A stretch of DNA of 64,000 nt from Lachnospiraceae bacterium (GTDB lineage Bacteria; Bacillota; Clostridia; Lachnospirales; Lachnospiraceae): NCBI GenBank assembly GCA_030524525.1, contig JAUNGI010000008.1, forward strand, positions 1-64,000, given 5' to 3'. Shown here one piece after another: positions 53,196 to 60,953 of the stretch (position 1 is its first letter; every line of letters begins with the position of its first letter). Below the pieces are notes generated by a model, which was given only the letters and a program-made list of their open reading frames with translations, did not search any database and was not told the origin of the DNA. A program made the position numbers and the translations under genes.

Positions 53196-54142
53196 AAGCT
53201 TTAGCAAACGAAATCATCAACGGACGGCGGCTCCGCCGGGGGGACGATCTGCAAGCTCTGCTTGCCGCCGATCCGGACGAGCTCTGCGCCGGCGCCGACG
53301 CCATCCGGCAGGCGTTTTTCCAAAACCGCGTCGGCCTCTGCACGATCGTCAACGGACGCTCCGGCAGATGCGGCGAGGACTGCAAATTCTGCGCCCAGTC
53401 GGCGCATCACACGGCAAATTGCGAAGTCTACGAGCTGCTGGACGGGCAAACGGTTCTCGCGGACTGCAAAAAGCGGGAGGAGGCAGGCGTGCACCGCTAT
53501 TCCATCGTGACCGCCGGGCGCACGGTGCAGGGGGAGGAGCTGGATAAGCTCGTCGGGATTTACCGGCTGCTGCACGAAAACTGCCGCATCGGGCTGTGCG
53601 CCTCCCACGGACTGCTGACGGCGGAGGCGTTCGGACGGCTCCGGGAAGCGGGCGTCACGCGCTATCACTGCAATATCGAAACCTCCCGCAGATACTTTCC
53701 TTTTATCTGCACGACCCACACCTTTGACGACAAGCTCCGGGAGATCGCCCTTGCCAAGGAAGCCGGGCTGGAGATCTGCTCCGGCGGGATCGTCGGCATG
53801 GGGGAAACGTGGGAGGACCGCATCGACATGGCGCTTTGCCTTTCGGAGCTTTCGGTCTGCTCCATCCCGCTCAACGCGCTGATCCCGCTTCCGGGAACGC
53901 CGCTGGGCGACCGGCCCCGCCTGACCGAGGAGGAGATCCTCCGAACGGTGGCGCTGTTCCGCTACCTCAACCCGGAAGCCGAGATCCGAATGGCAGCCGG
54001 AAGAAGCTACTTTCCGGACGGGGGACGCCGCCTGTTTCGGGCGGGTCTGAACGCCATTCTGACCGGAGACATGCTGACCACGGTCGGCAACAACACCGCG
54101 CAGGATAAGGAAATGCTCGCGTCGCTGGGCTTCCGATTTTAA
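53192..54142 (+). CDS. bioB: Biotin synthase
   Basis: The 316-aa radical SAM enzyme inserts sulfur into dethiobiotin. Cluster motif CGEDCKFCAQSAHH, then YHCNIETSRRYF, ICSGGIVGMGETWEDRIDMA and IPLNALIPLPGTPLGDRP. No other biotin synthesis gene is in the window, so it may work with imported dethiobiotin. Start overlaps the birA stop (ATGA). Confidence 0.95.
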   Translation: MKALANEIINGRRLRRGDDLQALLAADPDELCAGADAIRQAFFQNRVGLCTIVNGRSGRCGEDCKFCAQSAHHTANCEVYELLDGQTVLADCKKREEAGVHRYSIVTAGRTVQGEELDKLVGIYRLLHENCRIGLCASHGLLTAEAFGRLREAGVTRYHCNIETSRRYFPFICTTHTFDDKLREIALAKEAGLEICSGGIVGMGETWEDRIDMALCLSELSVCSIPLNALIPLPGTPLGDRPRLTEEEILRTVALFRYLNPEAEIRMAAGRSYFPDGGRRLFRAGLNAILTGDMLTTVGNNTAQDKEMLASLGFRF

Positions 54143-54174
54143 GCTTACATAAAATGCCAACGGAGGAAAAAAAC

Positions 54175-54744
54175 ATGAACGAAGCAAAAACACAGTCCCG
54201 CCCTCAGCTCCGCATAAAGGAGCTGGCAATGATCGCCCTGCTGACGGCGGTCACCTGCATTCTCGCCCCGCTCTCCATCCCCATCGGCGAAGTACCGATC
54301 TCCCTGACGAATCTGGTGATCTACTTCTCGCTGTACATCCTCGGAATGAAGAAGGGAATTCTCAGCTATATCGTCTATCTGCTGATCGGCTTTGTGGGCG
54401 TTCCGGTCTTTTCCGGCTATACCAGCGGTCCGCAGAAGCTGCTGGGACCCACGGGCGGCTACCTGATCGGCTTTCTGCCGATGGCGCTCATTGCCGGGCT
54501 CGTGATCGGACGCCATTATAAAAAGACCGTCCTCTGTTTTCTCGCCATGGCAGCGGGAACCGCCGTCTGCTACGCGTTCGGAACCGCTTGGCTGGCGCAC
54601 GTCGGGGGCTATTCGCTCAAGGCGGCGCTCTTTGCGGGCGTTGTTCCGTTTATCCCCGGCGATCTGATCAAAATGGGGCTTGCCGCCGTGCTGGGGCCCC
54701 AGATCCGCAAGCAGCTCGTACGTGCCCGTCTGCTGGAAGATTGA
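54175..54744 (+). CDS. bioY: Biotin transporter S-component BioY
   Basis: The 189-aa membrane protein has six hydrophobic segments, with LSIPIGEVPISLTNLVIYFS, YTSGPQKLLGPTGGYLIGFLPMA and PFIPGDLIKMGLAAVLG, all marks of BioY. It captures biotin, usually with the shared ECF ATPases and T-component coded elsewhere. Start at 54175 has GGAGG. Third gene of the biotin operon. Confidence 0.95.
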   Translation: MNEAKTQSRPQLRIKELAMIALLTAVTCILAPLSIPIGEVPISLTNLVIYFSLYILGMKKGILSYIVYLLIGFVGVPVFSGYTSGPQKLLGPTGGYLIGFLPMALIAGLVIGRHYKKTVLCFLAMAAGTAVCYAFGTAWLAHVGGYSLKAALFAGVVPFIPGDLIKMGLAAVLGPQIRKQLVRARLLED

Positions 54745-54747
54745 GTC

Positions 54748-54776
54748 TTGCATTCCCTCCTTAGATTCGTTATACT
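54748..54776 (+). promoter_or_regulatory. Promoter of the ParB-like/BMP fusion gene
   Basis: TTGCAT at 54748-54753 and TATACT at 54771-54776, 17 bp apart, directly after the bioY stop codon. Confidence 0.75.
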
Positions 54777-54818
54777 TGGAGTCGATTATGAGAGTAACGT
54801 TTCTAACGGAGGGATTTT

Positions 54819-56729
54819 ATGACTTCTGACGAATATTTGAAGGCGCTCCGCGCAGGGCAAAAGGAATACGACGCCTGCGTTTCCAAGGGCGCATACCCCT
54901 ACCTGTCCTATCTGGACGACATGCTTTCCCATGTGGATATCGAATGCCGCACCAAGCTCGGTCTGGTGGAAATTCCCATCGACCAGATCGTCGGCACCTA
55001 CAATAAAAACCGTTCCAATGCGTTTGCCCGGAATTTCATGCCGCTTTTTGAGCGCGGCTCGGAATTTGCCGTAAAGTGGGAGGCGCTCTACGACTCCATG
55101 GAGGAGGAGGGGCTGCGCGACCCGATCATCGCCTACGAATTCCTGAACCAGTTTTACGTTCAGGAGGGCAACAAGCGGGTCAGCGTTTCCAAGTACATGG
55201 GAGCGGTCAGCATTGAGGGACAGGTGACCCGCATCGTCCCCAAGCGCACCGACACAAAGGAAAGCCAGCTCTATTATGAATTTTTAAGCTTCTATGAAAA
55301 AACCGCAGTCAACTATCTCAGCTTTACAAAGGCGGGGAGCTACGCCCTGCTGCTGAACGCGACCTGCGACGACCCGGAGGCGGTCTGGACGGACGACCAG
55401 CGTCTCGATCTCAAATCTGTCTATACGAATTTCCGCAGGGAATTTCTTGCCAAGGGCGGCGGCAAGCTTTCGCTGACGCCTTCGGACGCCCTGCTGATCT
55501 ATCTCAATATTTTCGGCTATGAAAAGGCGAAGAACAATCTTTCCGCCGACTGGAAGTCCGACCTGACAAAGATCTGGAAGGAATTTCTTGTCTATGCGAG
55601 AGAGCGTTCCATCGCCATTTCCCTGAACCCCATCGAAGACCCGAAAAAGCATACGCTCGCCAAGCTCATGTCCGGCAAGACCTACGCCGCCGCGTGGGTC
55701 TACGAAAAGAACAAGGAAACGAGCGCATGGACATACAGCCACGAGCTTGGCAGAGAATACGTGGAGGACGCTCTCGGCCATCAGCTGCAGACCGACGCTT
55801 ATTATGACGTTACGCTGGCGAACGCCGAGGAAAGCATCGAAGGGATCATTCAGGACGGCTACAACATCCTGTTCCTGACCTCGCCGCAGTACATTGCGGT
55901 CGCCGCCAAGCTTGCCGTGGAGCATCCGGAGGTCAAGATCCTGAACTGCTGCCTGAATATGTCGTATCAGCACGTGCGCTCCTACTACCTGCGGATGTAC
56001 GAGGCAAAATTCCTGATCGGCGCAATCGCCGGTTCGCTGACGCCCAACGACCGCATCGGCTATGTGACGGATTATCCGATCTACGGCTCCGCCGCCAGCA
56101 TCAACGCGTTTGCGCTGGGCGCAGGCATGGTGAACCCCAACGCCGAGGTCTACCTGAAATGGACGACGTTAAAGGACCCCGGCGAGGATATTTTTGCGGC
56201 GAACGACATCCGGCTCATCTCCGACCGGGACCTGAACGCCGCCGCGAAGCCCTCGCGGGAATACGGGCTTTACCTGAAGGGCGAGCCGCCGAAAAATCTG
56301 GCGATGCCCGTCTGGCACTGGGGAAAGATGTACGAGGAGATCCTGCGCAGCATCCTGAACGGAAACTGGAAGGACGAGGAGAATTCGGTCGGGCTGCACG
56401 CCCTGAATTACTGGTGGGGCATTTCCGCCGACGCGATCGACGTGATCTACTCGGAAAAGCTCTCCGAAAATACAAAGCGGCTCATCCGTCTGCTGAAAAA
56501 TTCCATCAAGAGCGGAGCCTTTTATCCGTTCTCCGACCTGATCTACTTTCAGGACGGCTCCTGCATCGACGCGGGAACCCAGATGGACCCCATGGACATT
56601 ATCCGCATGAATAAGCTTGTGAGAAACGTACACGGCTTCATCCCTGCGATCGAGGACGTCCGCGAGGAGTTCCAGCCCCTTGTGAAAATGCAGGGGCTTT
56701 TCCGTCCGGAGACCTCGACGCACCTGTAG
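54819..56729 (+). CDS. Cytosolic fusion of ParB-like domain and BMP-type substrate-binding domain
   Basis: The 636-aa protein has no signal peptide or lipobox. Residues about 45-135 (LVEIPIDQIVGTYNKNRS... GLRDPIIAYEFLNQFYVQEGNKRVSVSKYMG) look like a ParB/Srx domain with its EGNKR loop. From about 290 it is a periplasmic-binding fold of the BMP/Med family (TYAAAWVYEKNKETSAWTYSHELGREYVED, IGYVTDYPIYGSAASINAFALGAGMVNPNAEVYLKW). This suggests an intracellular nucleoside-like sensor. Strong promoter of its own; the phosphoesterase follows by 62 bp. Function inferred only. Confidence 0.8.
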   Translation: MTSDEYLKALRAGQKEYDACVSKGAYPYLSYLDDMLSHVDIECRTKLGLVEIPIDQIVGTYNKNRSNAFARNFMPLFERGSEFAVKWEALYDSMEEEGLRDPIIAYEFLNQFYVQEGNKRVSVSKYMGAVSIEGQVTRIVPKRTDTKESQLYYEFLSFYEKTAVNYLSFTKAGSYALLLNATCDDPEAVWTDDQRLDLKSVYTNFRREFLAKGGGKLSLTPSDALLIYLNIFGYEKAKNNLSADWKSDLTKIWKEFLVYARERSIAISLNPIEDPKKHTLAKLMSGKTYAAAWVYEKNKETSAWTYSHELGREYVEDALGHQLQTDAYYDVTLANAEESIEGIIQDGYNILFLTSPQYIAVAAKLAVEHPEVKILNCCLNMSYQHVRSYYLRMYEAKFLIGAIAGSLTPNDRIGYVTDYPIYGSAASINAFALGAGMVNPNAEVYLKWTTLKDPGEDIFAANDIRLISDRDLNAAAKPSREYGLYLKGEPPKNLAMPVWHWGKMYEEILRSILNGNWKDEENSVGLHALNYWWGISADAIDVIYSEKLSENTKRLIRLLKNSIKSGAFYPFSDLIYFQDGSCIDAGTQMDPMDIIRMNKLVRNVHGFIPAIEDVREEFQPLVKMQGLFRPETSTHL

Positions 56730-56791
56730 GCGCACCCGAAGGGAGCTTTTGAAAAGGGCAGAGCGGGGCTTACGGCAAAGGGGAGAAGGGT

Positions 56792-57394
56792 ATGAAGATA
56801 CTGGTAGTTGCAGACAGGGAATGCAAAGCGTTATGGGATTATTACGAGCCGGGGAAGCTGGACGAGTACGATCTGATCTTGTCCTGCGGCGACTTATCGC
56901 CGCTCTATCTTTCCTTCCTCGCCACGTTTACCAAGGCTCCGGTGCTCTATGTGCACGGAAACCACGACGACTGTTATAAACGGACGCCGCCGGAGGGCTG
57001 CGTCTGCATTGAGGACAGCATATATGAATTTCGGGGCGTCCGCATTCTGGGGCTCGGCGGCTCGGTGCGCTATAAGCCGGGCATCCATCAGTACACGCAG
57101 GACGAAATGAACGACCGCGCCCGGCGCCTCCGCTTCCGCCTGTGGCGAAAAAAGGGCTTTGACATCCTTCTGACCCATGCGCCCGCCTATCAACTCGGCG
57201 ACGGGGAGGATCGGCCCCACGAGGGCTTCCGCGCCTTTCGCCGGCTGCTGGAAAAATACCATCCCGCTTATTTTGTACACGGACACACTCACCTGAACTA
57301 CGGCCGGCAGTTTAAGCGGACACAGGAGTTTGAGGGAACGACGATTGTAAACGCCTACGAGCGGTATGTGATCGAGCTGCCGGAGCGGAAATAA
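56792..57394 (+). CDS. Metallophosphoesterase
   Basis: The 200-aa calcineurin-like fold: ILVVADRECKAL (first metal Asp, but the usual DxH is DRE), LILSCGDLSPLYL, LYVHGNHDD, LLTHAPAYQLGDGEDRPHEG and FVHGHTHLNYG. All but the first His of the five blocks are kept. Substrate could be a nucleotide, phosphoprotein or cyclic nucleotide. GGGGAG upstream. It converges with znuB, leaving 6 bp between the stops. Confidence 0.9.
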   Translation: MKILVVADRECKALWDYYEPGKLDEYDLILSCGDLSPLYLSFLATFTKAPVLYVHGNHDDCYKRTPPEGCVCIEDSIYEFRGVRILGLGGSVRYKPGIHQYTQDEMNDRARRLRFRLWRKKGFDILLTHAPAYQLGDGEDRPHEGFRAFRRLLEKYHPAYFVHGHTHLNYGRQFKRTQEFEGTTIVNAYERYVIELPERK

Positions 57395-57400
57395 AAAGCC

Positions 57401-58246
57401 CTATGCCCTGTGAACGACCGAGACTCCCATACACACCAAAAAGACCGCCAGATCCACCGCCACGATCGTAGCGCCCACCGGCGTCGCCGCAAGCAGGGAA
57501 AGGAAGATGCCCACAAGCGCGCAGCCCACCGCCAGAACCGCCGAGCAGATCGTCACGCCCCGGAAGCTTCGAAACAGCCGCATGGACGAGAGCGCCGGAA
57601 AAATGATCAGCGCCGAAACGAGCAGCGAGCCGACCAGATTCATGGCAAGCACAATGATCGCCGCCGTAATGCAGGCGATCAGCGTATTGTACGCCCCCAC
57701 AGGCAGCCCGCATGCGCGGGAAAAATTCTCGTCGAACGTCACGGCAAAGATCCGGTGATAGCAAAGCGCAAAAACAAGGAGCACGACCAGCGACATGCCG
57801 ATACACAGATAAACATCCGACTCCCGGAGCGTCAGGATCGAGTTGGAGCCAAACAGCGTGGAGCACACGTCTCCGGCAACGTTGGCGGAGGTTGCGGTCA
57901 CGTTCATCAGCAAATAGCCGATCGCCAGCGCGCTGACCGAAATGACGGCGATCGCCGCGTCTCCGTTGATCTTCGGATTCTGCCCCGTGCGCAGAAGAAT
58001 GACCGCCGCCGCAACGGTGATCGGCAGCACAAGCGCCGTCTGGTTGGTCGCCTTCAAAGCGGTGGCAATGGCAATGGCGCCGAACGCCACATGGGACAGA
58101 CCGTCCCCGATAAACGAAAAGCGTTTCAGCACCAGCACCACGCCCAGCAGCGCCGAGCAAAGCGCGATCAAAATTCCTACGATCAAGGAATAGCGAACAA
58201 AAGGATAGGACAGATAATGTCCGAGCGTCTGTACGATCTCTCCCAT
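57401..58246 (-). CDS. znuB: Metal (zinc/manganese) ABC transporter permease
   Basis: 281 aa of the ABC-3 family with about eight membrane helices. Signatures: GVVLVLKRFSFIGDGLSHVAFGAIAIA, INGDAAIAVISVSALAIGYLL, FDENFSRACGLPVGAYNTL and LVGSLLVSALIIFPALSSM. Start at 58246 has GGAG six bases upstream; 58258 is an alternative. Partner binding protein is upstream, 100 bp away, but the ATPase is absent from the locus. Confidence 0.93.
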   Translation of the reverse strand: MGEIVQTLGHYLSYPFVRYSLIVGILIALCSALLGVVLVLKRFSFIGDGLSHVAFGAIAIATALKATNQTALVLPITVAAAVILLRTGQNPKINGDAAIAVISVSALAIGYLLMNVTATSANVAGDVCSTLFGSNSILTLRESDVYLCIGMSLVVLLVFALCYHRIFAVTFDENFSRACGLPVGAYNTLIACITAAIIVLAMNLVGSLLVSALIIFPALSSMRLFRSFRGVTICSAVLAVGCALVGIFLSLLAATPVGATIVAVDLAVFLVCMGVSVVHRA

Positions 58247-58255
58247 AGTAATCTC

Positions 58256-58330
58256 CATTTCCGAACGCCTTGCCGCGAAGCTGCGGCGCAGACAGCAGGA
58301 TCGCTTCCGCCGTCAAGGCAATTTGTTTTC
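58256..58330 (-). promoter_or_regulatory. Structured leader element, diverged copy C (znuB)
   Basis: The element fills most of the znuA-znuB gap. Its end, CTTCGCGGCAAGGCGTTCGG before AATGGAGATTA, closely matches copies A and B at the same distance from the start codon, and GCGGAAGC matches their GCGAAAGC. GCCTTG can pair with CAAGGC and CGGCG with CGCCG. Homology is weaker than between A and B. Confidence 0.42.
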
Positions 58331-58345
58331 TCCACTGTTTTCCTT

Positions 58346-59380
58346 CTACGGTTCCGCGCCCAGCGCCTCCGCCAGTACCCGGTAATTTTCTTCCATCAGA
58401 GACAAATAGCTCACGCCCTCCTTCGGCGTGACCGACTGCATGGAATTCAGCACCAGAATCCGCTGATCGCGGCTTTTCGTATTTTGCACGATGGTCTCCG
58501 CCAGCTTCCGGTCGGAGCCGTCCAGCACCAAAAGCGTGGGAAGCTTCAGCTCGTCCAGCTTTTCCGCCAGAAATACGACCGTGTCAAAGCTCGCCTCGCT
58601 CTCCGCCGAGCATCCGGCAAAGGCGGCGTAATACTTTAAGCCGTAATCGTCCACAAGATAACGGAACGGGAAGCGGTCGCCGATCACGAGCGTGTCCCGG
58701 GGAGCCGCTTCGCAGAGCGCGCCATATTTTTCATCCAGAGCCGAAAGCTTGGTCCGATACGCCTCCGCATTTTCTGCGATCGTCCCGCTTTGCTCCGGCA
58801 GAAGCCGCTGAAGCTCCGACGACAGCGTTTCCACAAAGAACTCCGCGTTGCGAATGGAAAGCCATACATGCTCGTCCAGCGCAGCCTCCTCGTGGTCGTG
58901 CTCCTCATGTTCCTCGGAGCCCTCCGGCTCCATTCCCTCCACAAGCTCCTCCTGCTTTGCGCGGTCGCCGAGCAGGGGCAGCAGAAGCAGGTCGGTGCGG
59001 TCGCCGGCAGCGCCGCTCTCCAAAACGTCCAGCACCCACTGCTCCGACTCGCCGCCGATCCCGACAAAGAGCTCGCTCTCACGGATGGCGATGATGTCGT
59101 CGGCGCTGGCCTGATAGCTGTGCATGTCCGCGCCGCTGTCCGCAAGCAGCGTCAGCTCGACTCCCTCCACGCCCTCCAGCAGCGTCTGCATCCAGTCGTA
59201 GATCGGATAGATCGTGCAGACCGCCTGAAACGAATCGTCCTCACGGCTTTTGCAGCCCGTCAGAAGACCGGCGCATAGACAAAGCAGCGCCAAGCACGCG
59301 CCCAAACGGGACAGAGCCCGCCGCAGACGGGACCCGGACGGCACGGATGCCTTTTTTTGTTTTTTCTTATTTCTTTGCAT
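58346..59380 (-). CDS. znuA: Zinc ABC transporter substrate-binding lipoprotein
   Basis: 344 aa with lipoprotein signal CLALLCLCAGLLTGC (lipid Cys near residue 43). It has IYPIYDWMQTLLEGVEG and DSGADMHSYQASADDI with the first zinc His, then an acidic His-rich loop EEHEEHDHEEAALDEHVWLS typical of zinc-type binding proteins, and LVIGDRFPFRYLVDDYGLKYYAAF. Captures zinc for ZnuB. Start at 59380 follows GAGGA. No Zur box is evident in the 102-bp gap to asnS. Confidence 0.93.
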   Translation of the reverse strand: MQRNKKKQKKASVPSGSRLRRALSRLGACLALLCLCAGLLTGCKSREDDSFQAVCTIYPIYDWMQTLLEGVEGVELTLLADSGADMHSYQASADDIIAIRESELFVGIGGESEQWVLDVLESGAAGDRTDLLLLPLLGDRAKQEELVEGMEPEGSEEHEEHDHEEAALDEHVWLSIRNAEFFVETLSSELQRLLPEQSGTIAENAEAYRTKLSALDEKYGALCEAAPRDTLVIGDRFPFRYLVDDYGLKYYAAFAGCSAESEASFDTVVFLAEKLDELKLPTLLVLDGSDRKLAETIVQNTKSRDQRILVLNSMQSVTPKEGVSYLSLMEENYRVLAEALGAEP

Positions 59381-59482
59381 ATTTTCCTCACATAGCGCGG
59401 CAAACGGATTTGCCCGGTATGGAAAACAAGCGGCCGCTCTCACAGAGCCGCCGCCTGTCTCCCTTAAAGCTGCGAGCCGTTT

Positions 59483-60874
59483 TTACAGATCGCAGTTATT
59501 TACGGTTCTTGGGAACGGGATCACGTCGCGAATGTTGCTCATGCCGGTCAGGTACATGATGCAGCGCTCAAAGCCAAGCCCAAAGCCGGCGTGACGCGCG
59601 GAGCCGTATTTGCGAAGGTCAAGATAGAACTCGTAATCCTCCTTCTTCAAGCCCAACTCGTCCATCCTTGCAACCAGCTTGTCGTAATCGTCCTCTCTCT
59701 GAGAGCCTCCGATGATCTCGCCGATCCCGGGAACGAGACAGTCCATGGCGGCAACGGTCTTTCCGTCCTCGTTGAGCTTCATGTAAAACGCCTTGATCTC
59801 CTTCGGATAGTCGGTGACGAACACCGGTCTTTTGAAGATCTCCTCGGTCAGATAGCGCTCATGCTCGGTCTGGAGATCGCAGCCCCAGCTTACCTTATAA
59901 TCGAATTTGTCGTTGTTCTTTTCCAGCAGCTCCACGGCTTCCGTATAGGTCACATGACCAAACTCCGAGGAAGCCACATGCTCCAAGCGCTCGATCAGCC
60001 CCTTATCCACAAAGCTGTTGAAGAAATTCATTTCCTCGGGCGCGTTTTCCAGAACGTAGCGGATAATGTATTTTATCATGCTCTCCGCCAGCGCCATATC
60101 GTCCGACAGATCGGCGAAGGCGATCTCCGGCTCGATCATCCAGAATTCCGCGGCGTGCCGCGTCGTATTGGAGTTCTCGGCGCGGAAGGTCGGCCCGAAC
60201 GTGTAGATGTTCCGGAACGCCATAGCGTAGGTCTCGCCGTTGAGCTGACCGCTTACGGTCAGGTTGGTGGGCTTGCGGAAGAAATCCTGCGAGAAATCCA
60301 CCTTGCCGTCCTCGGTCTTCGGAACGTTGTTCAAATCGAGGGTCGTGACCTGAAACATCTCTCCGGCGCCCTCGCAGTCGCTGCCGGTGATCAGGGGCGT
60401 ATGAACGTAAACGAAATCCCGCTCCTGAAAGAATTTATGGATGGCGTACGCCGCCAGCGAGCGCACGCGGAACACCGCCTGAAACGTATTGGTTCTCGGA
60501 CGAAGATGCGTCATCGTACGCAGATATTCCAGCGTATGACGCTTTTTTTGCAGCGGATAGTCCGGCGTGGAAGCTCCCTCCACAACCACCGAGGAAGCCT
60601 GCACCTCAAAGGGCTGCTTTGCTTCGGGCGTTGCCACCAGCTCGCCCTCCACGATGACCGCCGTGCCGACGCCGAGCCGACAGATCTCCGCAAAGCCCTC
60701 CAGCTGCTCGTGATAAACCACCTGCAGGGGCTCGAAATAGCTTCCGTCGTTCACGACCAGAAAACCGAAGGCTTTGGAATCCCGGTTGCTGCGCACCCAG
60801 CCGCCGAGCTTCACCGTTTTTCCGAGGTACTGCTCTTTGTTCTTATATATCTGTTTTACGGTAATCAAGTCCAT
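59483..60874 (-). CDS. asnS: Asparaginyl-tRNA synthetase
   Basis: The 463-aa class IIb synthetase charges tRNA-Asn. OB-fold anticodon domain 1-105 ([25 protein letters not shown]), then class II motifs: [17 protein letters not shown], motif 2 [26 protein letters not shown], and motif 3 [44 protein letters not shown] distinguishes AsnRS from AspRS. GGAGG upstream. No T-box leader is visible. Confidence 0.98.
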   Translation of the reverse strand: MDLITVKQIYKNKEQYLGKTVKLGGWVRSNRDSKAFGFLVVNDGSYFEPLQVVYHEQLEGFAEICRLGVGTAVIVEGELVATPEAKQPFEVQASSVVVEGASTPDYPLQKKRHTLEYLRTMTHLRPRTNTFQAVFRVRSLAAYAIHKFFQERDFVYVHTPLITGSDCEGAGEMFQVTTLDLNNVPKTEDGKVDFSQDFFRKPTNLTVSGQLNGETYAMAFRNIYTFGPTFRAENSNTTRHAAEFWMIEPEIAFADLSDDMALAESMIKYIIRYVLENAPEEMNFFNSFVDKGLIERLEHVASSEFGHVTYTEAVELLEKNNDKFDYKVSWGCDLQTEHERYLTEEIFKRPVFVTDYPKEIKAFYMKLNEDGKTVAAMDCLVPGIGEIIGGSQREDDYDKLVARMDELGLKKEDYEFYLDLRKYGSARHAGFGLGFERCIMYLTGMSNIRDVIPFPRTVNNCDL

Positions 60875-60924
60875 ATGCTTCCTCCATCCAAAGCGCGCCT
60901 GCGCTTTTTGCTTTATAAATCTAT

Positions 60925-60953
60925 AAAGTAATTCCTTTCCCCTTCCTTGTCAA
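60925..60953 (-). promoter_or_regulatory. Promoter of asnS, overlapping the stop of the EAL gene
   Basis: TTGACA (60948-60953) and TACTTT (60925-60930), spacer 17 bp. The TGA stop codon at 60950-60952 lies inside the -35 box. Confidence 0.68.

Noticed and set aside
60875..60949. T-box leader for asnS
   Set aside because: The distance from promoter to start is only about 50 nt, far too short for a T-box.
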